In this document: piece after piece, positions 7,347 through 14,061 of the stretch
Position numbering within the stretch: the stretch's first letter is position 1
Layout of the letters: each line of letters begins with the position of its first letter
Origin: an uncultured Bacteroidales bacterium
GTDB taxonomy: Bacteria; Bacteroidota; Bacteroidia; Bacteroidales; UBA932
DNA: 14,061 nt
Reading direction: 5' to 3'
NCBI GenBank assembly: GCA_905235775.1
Contig: CAJOMY010000033.1
Location: forward strand, 1-14,061
The notes under the pieces: model-generated
Databases searched by the model: none
What the model saw: the letters and a program-made list of their open reading frames with translations, nothing else
Told to the model about the DNA's origin: nothing
Made by a program: the position numbers and the translations under genes

Positions 7347-9563
7347 ATGGCAAAGAAACAGACGAAAGGCTATCCCTGGAAATTCTGCTCCCTGGGCGGA
7401 GTGGTCCGGGTGAACATCACTTCGGGCGAGGACATCGCCCACCTGGGCGAGTTGGACCAGAAGCTCTGGACCGTACTCAGCTGCCCTGTGAAGGACCTGA
7501 AGCTCGATGAGCGCACGCTCAAGCTGATCGACACCGACGGCGACGGAAAGGTCCGCGTCGCGGAGGTCGTGTCCGCGGCGCAGTGGCTTACCTCCCTGAT
7601 CCGGGACAAGGATGCCATCCTGAAAGGAGACGGTATCCTGAAGCTGGACGGGATCAACACGGAATCCGAGGCCGGAAAGAAACTGCATGACTCCGCCAGG
7701 CATATCCTGCGCAACCTCGGCCTGGACAAGGATGAGATTTCCGTGGAGGACGCCACCGACAGCGTGGCCATCTTCAAGGACACGAAGTTCAACGGAGACG
7801 GCGTGATCACGCCGGTGTCCGCGGACGACGAGGGGCTCAAGTCCCTGATCGCCACCATTGCCGGGAAAATCGGTTCTGTGACGGACCGGAGCGGCGAGGC
7901 CGGTGTCACGGCGGAGCAGATCGAAGCTTTCTACGCCGCCCTCGCGGACTATGCCTCCTGGCAGGCCGCAGCCGCGGCCGACCAGGAGGCATCCATCCTT
8001 CCGTATGGTGCGGACACCGCAGCGGCGCTTGCCGCCTGCGAGGCTCTGCAGGACAAGGTGGCCGATTACTTCATGCGCTGCAAGCTGATCCGTTTTGACG
8101 ATGCGGTGAGCGCCGCCGTGGACGTGTCGGCGGAGCGCCTGGGCGCCATCAGCGGTCAGAACCTTGCGACACAGTCCGAAGAAATCGCCACCTATCCGCT
8201 GGCGCGGCCGACCCGGGACGCCGTCCTGCCGTTCGATGCCATCAATCCCGCCTGGCAGCCGGCTTTCGCCACCGTCAGGGCGCTGGTGCTGGACGCCGCC
8301 TTCCCGAAGGCGAAAGGCATTACCGAAGAGCAGTGGGCGGGCGTGATCGCCGGGTTCGACGCCTACAAGGCCTGGATGGCCGGGAAGAAGGGCGAAGCCG
8401 TGGAGTCGCTGGGCCTTGACGAGGTCCGGGCCCTGCTGAAAGCCGACCGCAAGGCTGAGCTGCTCGCGTTGGTCGATGCCGACAAGGCCCTGAAAGCGGA
8501 GTCCGACTCGATTGACGAAGTCGGGCGCCTGCTGCTGTACTACCGCGATTTCGCGAAGCTGCTCCGCAACTATGTCATATTTACTGACTTCTATGGCCGC
8601 AGGTACGGCACGCGCGGCATCTTCGAGACCGGCAGGCTCTACATCGACGAGCGCTGCTGCGATCTCTGTATCAAAGTGGCGGACATGGGCGCCCACGCCG
8701 ACATGCCCAAACTCAGCGGAATGTTCTTGCTGTACTGCCAGTGCACCTCCAAGGCCAGGGGCGAGACGATGGACATCGTGGCCGTCATGACCGACGGCAA
8801 CACCCGGGATCTGCGTCCCGGCAAGAACGGTCTCTTCTATGATCTGGATGGCGGAGACTGGGACGCCGTGATCACCAAGGTGGTCGAAAACCCGATCAGC
8901 ATCAAAGCCGCCTTCTGGGCGCCCTACCGCAAGGTGGCGCAGTTCATCTCCGACAAGATTGACAAATCCGCCGCCGACAAGGATGCCGACGCGCTGGCGA
9001 AGCTGACCGCCACGGCCGACGCCGGTCCCGGGGCTGCCAGGCAGCCGTTCGACATCGGGCGTTTCGCCGGCATCGCCGCAGCCGTGGGCATGGCCCTCGC
9101 CGGTGTCGGCGCCGTGCTGGTCGCGCTCGGCGCGGCTGTCAAGAGCCTGGCCTGGTGGCAATGGATCGTCATCATCGCGGCCGTGATGCTCCTCATCTCC
9201 GGCCCGTCCTGTTTCATGGCCTGGCGGAAGCTGCGCAAGCGCAACCTGGGCCCGGTGCTCAATGCCAACGGCTGGGCCATCAACTCGCAGGTCCTGGTCA
9301 ACATCCTCTTCGGCAAGACCCTCACCAGTGTCGCGAGATATCCGAAGATGAAGCTCAACGATCCCTACGCCCGGCACACTCCCTGGTGGCGCAAGTGCCT
9401 GCGCTCCCTGATCGCCCTGCTGGTCGTCGCCTTCGGCGTCTGCTATTTCACCGACAATCTGAAGTGGATGGGCATCGAGCGCAAAGCAAAGACGGAACAA
9501 TCTGCGGAGAGTCCGGCGGAAGACGCGGCTGAAATTGCAGCAGAAGGGGAAATTGATGGATAA
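7347..9563 (+). CDS. Uncharacterised EF-hand-containing membrane protein
   Basis: I do not recognise this 738-residue protein. Near the N-terminus it has a canonical EF-hand loop, DTDGDGKVRVAE (62-73), with all calcium-ligand positions filled (D62, D64, D66, E73) and G67/V69 in place; a second, degenerate copy, FNGDGVITP (148-156), lies about 80 residues later. A long, mostly helical, alanine- and acid-rich region follows (about 185-400). Then comes a cysteine cluster, CCDLC (437-441) and CQC (464-466), in a segment that looks beta-rich (about 410-535). The C-terminal part has two adjacent transmembrane helices (about 573-597 and 603-625), a basic loop, a third helix (about 684-703) and an acidic tail. 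There is no signal peptide, so the EF-hand part is predicted to be cytoplasmic. The stop overlaps the glycosyltransferase start by 8 bp, implying translational coupling and a shared task, perhaps in membrane or envelope glycan synthesis (inference). Confidence 0.85.
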   Translation: MAKKQTKGYPWKFCSLGGVVRVNITSGEDIAHLGELDQKLWTVLSCPVKDLKLDERTLKLIDTDGDGKVRVAEVVSAAQWLTSLIRDKDAILKGDGILKLDGINTESEAGKKLHDSARHILRNLGLDKDEISVEDATDSVAIFKDTKFNGDGVITPVSADDEGLKSLIATIAGKIGSVTDRSGEAGVTAEQIEAFYAALADYASWQAAAAADQEASILPYGADTAAALAACEALQDKVADYFMRCKLIRFDDAVSAAVDVSAERLGAISGQNLATQSEEIATYPLARPTRDAVLPFDAINPAWQPAFATVRALVLDAAFPKAKGITEEQWAGVIAGFDAYKAWMAGKKGEAVESLGLDEVRALLKADRKAELLALVDADKALKAESDSIDEVGRLLLYYRDFAKLLRNYVIFTDFYGRRYGTRGIFETGRLYIDERCCDLCIKVADMGAHADMPKLSGMFLLYCQCTSKARGETMDIVAVMTDGNTRDLRPGKNGLFYDLDGGDWDAVITKVVENPISIKAAFWAPYRKVAQFISDKIDKSAADKDADALAKLTATADAGPGAARQPFDIGRFAGIAAAVGMALAGVGAVLVALGAAVKSLAWWQWIVIIAAVMLLISGPSCFMAWRKLRKRNLGPVLNANGWAINSQVLVNILFGKTLTSVARYPKMKLNDPYARHTPWWRKCLRSLIALLVVAFGVCYFTDNLKWMGIERKAKTEQSAESPAEDAAEIAAEGEIDG

Positions 9564-10758
9564 ACCGACGATTTTCTCCCCCGAACAGGCCAACGTGGGC
9601 CTGTTCTGCGAAGTGTTTCCACCCGTGATGGACGGGGTGTCCGTCTGCATGCAGAATTATGCCTACTGGCTGCAGAAAAAGGTCGGCGGCGTGGCTGTGG
9701 TGACGCCCCACGTCGCACGTGCGGACTACAGCGTACATGACTATAGGGTCTTCGATTATCTGTCCATTCCTGTCCCCGGACGGCGCCCCTACGTGACGGG
9801 CATCGCCGAATTCGACCCGACCTATCTCGCGAAAATCGCGACGACGCGATTCAAGATCGTCCACGCGCACACGCCCTTCGGTGCCGGCACGGCGGCGCAG
9901 CGCATTGCGCGCCAACAGAAAATCCCGCTTGTCGCCACGTTCCATTCCAAGTACCGCGACGACTTCTCCGGTATCCTGCCGAAACTGGTCGTGGACATGG
10001 TGATCGACTCGATCGTCGAATTCTATGAACGCGCGGACCTGGTCTGGGTGCCGCAGGAGTCCGTGGTCGAGGTGCTCCGCGAATACGGCTACAAGGGCCA
10101 CGTGGAGGTGATGGAGAACGGCTCCGACCTCGTGAAGGACTATCCGGAAAAGTATTTCGTGGAGGCCCGGCAGCGGCTGGGCATCGCCCCGGAAGAGTTC
10201 GTGCTGCTCTTCGTGGGCCAGCACGTCTGGCAGAAGAATCCCCGGCTGGTCATCGAGGCCCTGTCGCGCCTGGAGGACGTGCCGTTCCGGATGTATTTCG
10301 TCGGCACCGGCTACGCCGCCGCCGAGATGAAGGCGCTGGTCAGCGAGAAGGGCCTGGACCGAAAGGTGACTTTCGTCGGTTCCATCACCGAACGGGAGCG
10401 GATTGTCGACTACTATGCGGCCTCCGACCTGTTCGTGTTCCCGTCCCTGTATGACAACGCCCCGCTCGTCGTGCGCGAGGCGGCGGCCCTTCGTTCGCCG
10501 TCCATCATGGCCCGGGGCTCCACCGCCGCGACGATTCTGCAGGATGGTGTGAACGGTTTCCTCGTGGATAACGATCCGGACAAGCTGGCGGCTTTGCTGC
10601 GCGAACTGATCCACGACCCGGAGCGCGTGCATCGCGTGGGCGTGCAGGCGTCCCGGACCATTGTCCGTTCGTGGGAAGACTGCGTGGAGGAGGTCATCGA
10701 CCGCTACAACGCCTTGCTCGGAAAGCGCGGACTGCCGCTCATCGAATGTCCAGCGTAG
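9556..10758 (+). CDS. GT4-type glycosyltransferase, GT-B fold
   Basis: A 400-residue retaining glycosyltransferase of the GT4 type, likely cytoplasmic and membrane-peripheral, transferring a sugar from a nucleotide donor to a lipid or glycan acceptor. The N-terminal Rossmann domain shows NVGLFCEVFPPVMDGVS (13-29), with the glycine-containing acceptor-side loop, HAHTPFG (103-109) and TFHSKY (128-133). The C-terminal domain opens with LLFVGQHVWQKN (217-228), then YFVGTG (247-252), VTFVGSI (271-277), and the donor-site motif FPSLYDNAPLVVREAAAL (295-312). In that motif the usual E-x7-E appears as D300-x7-E308. The order and spacing resemble diacylglycerol glucosyltransferase and PimB-like enzymes, but the acceptor cannot be assigned. 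I chose ATG 9556 rather than the upstream in-frame TTG at 9535: it overlaps the previous stop by only 8 bp and leaves a normal N-terminus. The 3' end overlaps the convergent MG2 gene by 20 bp. Confidence 0.92.
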   Translation: MDKPTIFSPEQANVGLFCEVFPPVMDGVSVCMQNYAYWLQKKVGGVAVVTPHVARADYSVHDYRVFDYLSIPVPGRRPYVTGIAEFDPTYLAKIATTRFKIVHAHTPFGAGTAAQRIARQQKIPLVATFHSKYRDDFSGILPKLVVDMVIDSIVEFYERADLVWVPQESVVEVLREYGYKGHVEVMENGSDLVKDYPEKYFVEARQRLGIAPEEFVLLFVGQHVWQKNPRLVIEALSRLEDVPFRMYFVGTGYAAAEMKALVSEKGLDRKVTFVGSITERERIVDYYAASDLFVFPSLYDNAPLVVREAAALRSPSIMARGSTAATILQDGVNGFLVDNDPDKLAALLRELIHDPERVHRVGVQASRTIVRSWEDCVEEVIDRYNALLGKRGLPLIECPA

Positions 10759-12421
10759 TGCGCGCAGAGGCGGCCTCTCCCTGCGCGGTCAGTCCCTCGG
10801 CGATCACTTCGAAACGTCCGCTGTAGGCGGGCGTTTTGCATTCCACCTCCAGGCTTTCCCCGGGGGCCAGGGTGAGCATCGGATGCCAGTAGAGGGTCTG
10901 CCGGTAGTCCGGATAGTCGCCGCCGACGCCCTCGCAGGTATATGCGAGCGGCAGGGAGCAGCCCTGGAAATCCACGACGCGGACGTTGTCCGCGAACTGC
11001 ATGGTGGGCAGCGTACCCTTGTAGGTGACGAAGTTGACAATGCCCGAGAAACTGCGGATGCCCAGGAAGAAGGCATCGGTGTAGATGTCGACATACTGCA
11101 CGAGCAGCGGGTCGTAGGAGAGGAGTTTCTCATGGTCGAGAACCGGCACGCCGTCAATCAGCACGAGCGCGCTCCCGGTCGGGAAATAATAGCGTCCCAA
11201 CAGGTCCGGGACCCAGACTTGGAGCTCGCGCTTTCCGTTCACGCGCCGTACGCGCAGCTCCGGAATAAACTCGATGAAAAGCTCCTCCATGACGGGAAAG
11301 CGGGTATAGTCGTCCAGTACGTACCGGGTGCGCAGGCGGCTGTCGAAGATGCGGTGTGTCCGCGCCGGCAGCGCGGTATAGAGCGTGTCCGCGTCGAAGT
11401 TCTTCTCCAGTTGCATCCCCAGGCCGCGCAGCTCCAGCGCCGGGCCCCATCCGGAATAGAGCTGCAGGGGCGGAATATCCCCGGCCGGCAAGTCCAGGAA
11501 AGGGCTGTCCAGCTCCAGGTGGCAGACCTGGTCGCGGTCCAGGCCCTCGATCTCGAGGAACATCTCGTGGTCGCCGTAAATGTTGGCGGTGAAGAAGGTG
11601 GCCGTGCCGTTTTCCGAGAGAGATTCGGTATAGATGTCTTCGCCGCTGCCCGGGGTGGAGATGAAGGCATATTTGCCGGACAGGGCGGCTGCCCGCTGCC
11701 CGTCCATGCCCGTGACCCGGGCGCGGATGATCTCCCCTTCGTATTCCGGGATGACGGCGTCGTCGAAGCCGCGGGCGGGCGGCAGTGCCTGCAGGTTCCG
11801 GACGAAGTCGGCGATGTGCAGGCCGTCGGGGGCCGGAATGCCGTCGTCGTGGCGGACGCTGAGGCTGAAACTGACCGCCTCCGAGCCGGGGTTGCTGATC
11901 CGGATTCGGCGGGCTCCGGGGGCGTCTGCGTCTGCTGCGGTCAGCTGCAGGGGCCCGGCGGCAGGAATGGCGGAAGCCCGGGGAGCCTCCCGGACGAGTT
12001 CGACGCCCCCTTCCGTGCGGTCCGTGCTGAGCGTGTTGAACACCGACAGCGTACGGACCCCGGTGAGCGGGCCAAAGCCTTCCTCGGATGCGCCCAGCTT
12101 CGTATAGGCCAGCAGGCGGTAGTTGCCGGTGGGCAGGGAGGCGGGCAGCATCATGCGTCCAGCCCCACGACCGCCGTCCAGGGCGATCCTGGCCGTCTGG
12201 ACCATCCCGGACGGGGAATGGATTTCCACGTAGGCCGTCTTGCTGAAAGCGGACAACTGTCCGGTCGCGGCATCCACGCACCAGGCGGAGAGCCATACGG
12301 CATCGCCGGCCACATAGACCTCGCGGTCGGTCGACAGGTACACCCGTTCGCGGATGCGCTCCGCCCCGGGCAGGGGCAGCATGCACAGCGACAGGAGATA
12401 TATGGAAAGAATCTTTCTCAT
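10739..12421 (-). CDS. Exported MG2-domain protein with a TonB plug-like segment
   Basis: A 560-residue secreted or envelope protein. Residues 1-20 form a signal peptide ending LPLPGA, with predicted cleavage before ERIRE and no lipobox cysteine. Residues about 26-106 look like an MG2 (macroglobulin-type) beta domain: VYLSTDREVYVAGDAVWL at the start and LPTGNYRLLAYT (96-107) at the end. A central beta-rich region follows. Residues about 418-468 resemble part of a TonB-receptor plug: ALVLIDGVPV (418-427), then DPLLVQYVDIY, then GIRSFSGIVNFVTYKG, which parallels the plug pattern of an IDGVPV strand followed by a G-xxNG-like turn. No outer-membrane barrel follows; the protein ends in about 90 more beta-rich residues. 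It is the last gene of the receptor operon, starting 9 bp after the DUF4249 stop. Function is unknown; an accessory role to the upstream receptor is inferred from position and the plug-like piece. Confidence 0.85.
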   Translation of the reverse strand: MRKILSIYLLSLCMLPLPGAERIRERVYLSTDREVYVAGDAVWLSAWCVDAATGQLSAFSKTAYVEIHSPSGMVQTARIALDGGRGAGRMMLPASLPTGNYRLLAYTKLGASEEGFGPLTGVRTLSVFNTLSTDRTEGGVELVREAPRASAIPAAGPLQLTAADADAPGARRIRISNPGSEAVSFSLSVRHDDGIPAPDGLHIADFVRNLQALPPARGFDDAVIPEYEGEIIRARVTGMDGQRAAALSGKYAFISTPGSGEDIYTESLSENGTATFFTANIYGDHEMFLEIEGLDRDQVCHLELDSPFLDLPAGDIPPLQLYSGWGPALELRGLGMQLEKNFDADTLYTALPARTHRIFDSRLRTRYVLDDYTRFPVMEELFIEFIPELRVRRVNGKRELQVWVPDLLGRYYFPTGSALVLIDGVPVLDHEKLLSYDPLLVQYVDIYTDAFFLGIRSFSGIVNFVTYKGTLPTMQFADNVRVVDFQGCSLPLAYTCEGVGGDYPDYRQTLYWHPMLTLAPGESLEVECKTPAYSGRFEVIAEGLTAQGEAASARTTLDIR

Positions 12422-12430
12422 AGACAGCGC

Positions 12431-13651
12431 TTATTGATGGTTGTTGGGCCAGGAATCGGGTCTGTTTTTCGTGCCGCCCTGTCTCCGGCAGTCGATGCAG
12501 ATGTCCGGGGTCCAGGTGTAGTCGGAAGGTTCAGGCGTCGGAGCGTTGTACACTTCGGCATAAGGAAGAAACTTTTGTCTGAAAAGACTCTCAGCCACAG
12601 TATAGTCTCCTGCCCTGATGGTCGTGTCAATGCGTTCAAAGGGGAGATGGGGCTGATAGAACCTTTCCAGGGTATTGTCATAATACATGACGGCTTCGGC
12701 CGGGACGGCGGCGTTGAGGTAGCCCATCACCGGGATGGAAGGGTCCGAGATGCAGTGCACGTTGCTGGCCATCTCGCTGGGCGTGGGAGCAAAAATGGAG
12801 CCCTGTCCCTCACTGTTCTGCTGGATGTTATTCCAGTAGTTGTATGCGTTTTCGCTCAGGGCCTGGAGACGGACCGTGATCCGGTACAAGACCTGGAGCC
12901 GCTTGTCATCGAGCGGAATGGTGTGGAAGGACAACTCCTCGAAACGGTCTTCCGTCTGGTTGGCCGTGGAGAAGATGTTGATCTGCGGAGAAGAATATTT
13001 GTTCCAACAGTAATACAAGGTGGGACTGAGTCTCCCGTAACCCCCGACAAGCTCGCCGGCTTGTTCGTCCCAGACCCGGGGTGTGTACGTCAGGTCGGTG
13101 GAAATGTCGCTGTGGTACTCCCATTCTTCGGTGAAGGACCAGCGGAAGTAGTGCGAGCCGTGGCAGTGCATGGACAGGCCGATCCACAGTTCGTTGAATT
13201 CCTTGTTCTGGCTGTAGGTCAGCGCATCGATGGCCGGGGCCGGGGCGGGAGTCAGCCAATCCGACTCGAAAACGGTGGAGGAGCCGTCTTCCGGGTTCAA
13301 GGTCTCGATGTGAATGCGGTACCGCTGGTTCTCGGGCAGGGCCGAAGTGTCGAAATCGAGCTTGTCCGAAGCGGCCCGATAATAGGGATCCCTGCCGTCC
13401 ACCCGGATGCCGTCTTCCCCTTCGATGTATCCCTTTGCGAGTACGGGTGTTTCCTCTTTTTCGCTTTGGTCGAAAGGAAGTACATGGCTGAAAGACAGGG
13501 TAGTGCTGCTCCCGATGAGGAGGTCGCCGTCGATGACCAGGGGATATTCGCCACCGGATGTGATGTCCACCCGGTAGGGGTAGATGCAGGCGCCGGCGGC
13601 AAGCAGTGTGGCGGCCAGGGCCGCAAGTCGGATCAGGTATTTGGGGGCCAT
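12431..13651 (-). CDS. DUF4249 family lipoprotein
   Basis: A 406-residue outer-membrane-associated lipoprotein of the DUF4249 family, which in Bacteroidota is typically encoded next to a TonB-dependent receptor; its ligand role is not established. The N-terminus is a lipoprotein signal peptide, LLAAGAC, with the lipidated cysteine at C22. The body is beta-rich, starting with a strand pattern (YPLVIDGDLLIG) common in the family. Late family signatures are visible: a tryptophan/asparagine-rich helix (YNYWNNIQQ), EGQGSIFAPTPSEMASNV and GYLNAAVPAEAVMYYD, and the terminal ICIDCRRQGGTKNRPDSW. Length and end are complete. The ATG shares one base with the upstream receptor stop (TGATG), so the two are translationally coupled; the MG2-domain gene follows after 9 bp. 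The gene looks less GC-biased than its neighbours. Together these suggest a three-gene receptor/lipoprotein/accessory unit. Confidence 0.93.
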   Translation of the reverse strand: MAPKYLIRLAALAATLLAAGACIYPYRVDITSGGEYPLVIDGDLLIGSSTTLSFSHVLPFDQSEKEETPVLAKGYIEGEDGIRVDGRDPYYRAASDKLDFDTSALPENQRYRIHIETLNPEDGSSTVFESDWLTPAPAPAIDALTYSQNKEFNELWIGLSMHCHGSHYFRWSFTEEWEYHSDISTDLTYTPRVWDEQAGELVGGYGRLSPTLYYCWNKYSSPQINIFSTANQTEDRFEELSFHTIPLDDKRLQVLYRITVRLQALSENAYNYWNNIQQNSEGQGSIFAPTPSEMASNVHCISDPSIPVMGYLNAAVPAEAVMYYDNTLERFYQPHLPFERIDTTIRAGDYTVAESLFRQKFLPYAEVYNAPTPEPSDYTWTPDICIDCRRQGGTKNRPDSWPNNHQ

Positions 13652-14061
13652 CAGAATTCCAGGTTGAGGTTGATGTAGGGAATGGGACAGGCGAAGACCG
13701 ACAGCATGTAGCTGGACGTGCCCTCGAAGAAGACGGAATATGCGTTTTTGCGGGCGGTCACATTATAGACGCCGAGGGTCAGGGACATGTGCGAGAACTG
13801 CCGGAGGTAGTGCCCCGGGTCGATGTTGACCGCCAAGTCCAGCCGGAAGTAGTCCGGAATCCGGTAGGTGTTGCGCTGTGAATAGGCAAGCCGGTAGCCG
13901 CCGCCATACAGGAAGGTGCCGATGGGCAGGGTGACGGGGCGCCCGGTGGCGTAGTCCAGGTTGACCGATACGGAGTAGCGGTGGGTGAATTTGTAGTTGC
14001 CCACCAGCTTTACCTCGTGCGGCTTGTCGTGCGGGGCGTTGTACCACGCACCGCCGTTGAT
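13651..14061 (-). CDS. TonB-dependent outer-membrane receptor, C-terminal end (runs off right edge)
   Basis: The reading frame is open from the window edge and gives the last 136 residues of a much larger protein (TonB receptors are usually 700-1100 residues). It shows alternating amphipathic beta strands of an outer-membrane barrel: KLVGNYKFTHRYSVSVNLDY, GRPVTLPIG, YRIPDYFRLDLAVNI (a very typical late-barrel strand), FSHMSLTLGVYNVTARKNAYSVFF (the usual GVYNVxxRxNxY pattern), and a final strand YINLNLEF ending in phenylalanine, the expected outer-membrane C-terminal signature. The plug and TonB box lie outside the window, so the substrate class cannot be judged. It is the first visible gene of the operon with DUF4249 and the MG2 protein. 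Confidence 0.93.
   Translation of the reverse strand: MNGGAWYNAPHDKPHEVKLVGNYKFTHRYSVSVNLDYATGRPVTLPIGTFLYGGGYRLAYSQRNTYRIPDYFRLDLAVNIDPGHYLRQFSHMSLTLGVYNVTARKNAYSVFFEGTSSYMLSVFACPIPYINLNLEF

Noticed and set aside
9535..9555. In-frame TTG start giving the glycosyltransferase seven extra residues
   Set aside because: The ATG at 9556 gives the usual short 8-bp overlap with the preceding stop; the extra residues have no family counterpart.
7305..9650. A 781-codon minus-strand open frame opposite the EF-hand protein gene
   Set aside because: I considered it because the plus-strand protein is unrecognised. The plus strand has an EF-hand loop, membrane helices, a promoter-containing gap before it and a coupled stop/start; the antisense translation has the same composition as the other shadows and crosses the promoter region.
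10661..13678. A plus-strand open frame of about 1005 codons across the MG2 and DUF4249 genes
   Set aside because: It has no recognisable domain and lies opposite three well-supported genes whose family motifs read on the minus strand. GC-rich codon use removes stops from the antisense frame.

Overview
The window looks like chromosome from a GC-rich member of the Bacteroidota, most likely Bacteroidales; genus and species cannot be read from it. The evidence is a DUF4249 lipoprotein directly behind a TonB-dependent receptor, AT-rich intergenic gaps in an otherwise GC-rich sequence, -7 boxes of the Bacteroidetes TAnnTTTG type in those gaps, and no clear Shine-Dalgarno sequences. Coding density is very high and no gap exceeds about 85 bp. 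I see no RNA gene, insertion sequence, CRISPR array or prophage.

Layout. (1) 1-589, minus: the first 196 codons of folC, running off the left edge. (2) 590-639: a 50-bp divergent promoter region. (3) 640-3120, plus: an orphan protein resembling the C-terminal part of PurL, then 12 bp later a PIN-PhoH ATPase, probably one transcript. (4) 3183-5909, plus: pyruvate phosphate dikinase, with a possible promoter of its own. (5) 5922-7265, minus: a DUF389 membrane protein, convergent with ppdK. (6) 7266-7346: a divergent control region with a perfect 10-bp inverted repeat whose arms each carry an outward-facing -7 box. (7) 7347-10758, plus: an unrecognised 738-residue membrane protein with a canonical EF-hand loop, overlapping by 8 bp a GT4-type glycosyltransferase. 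(8) 10739-14061, minus: the end of an outer-membrane TonB-dependent receptor, a DUF4249 lipoprotein and an MG2-domain protein with a plug-like segment, tightly packed as an operon that converges on, and overlaps by 20 bp, the glycosyltransferase gene.

Function. folC, ppdK and phoH are housekeeping genes (folate polyglutamylation, PEP/pyruvate interconversion, RNA-linked ATPase). The right-hand operon is an envelope system of uncharacterised substrate. The two stretches least explained by known families are the PurL-like orphan and the EF-hand membrane protein/glycosyltransferase pair. Nothing here proves a new defence or mobile system; the EF-hand/GT pair with its palindromic divergent promoter and the receptor/DUF4249/MG2-plug operon are the best candidates for undescribed biology.
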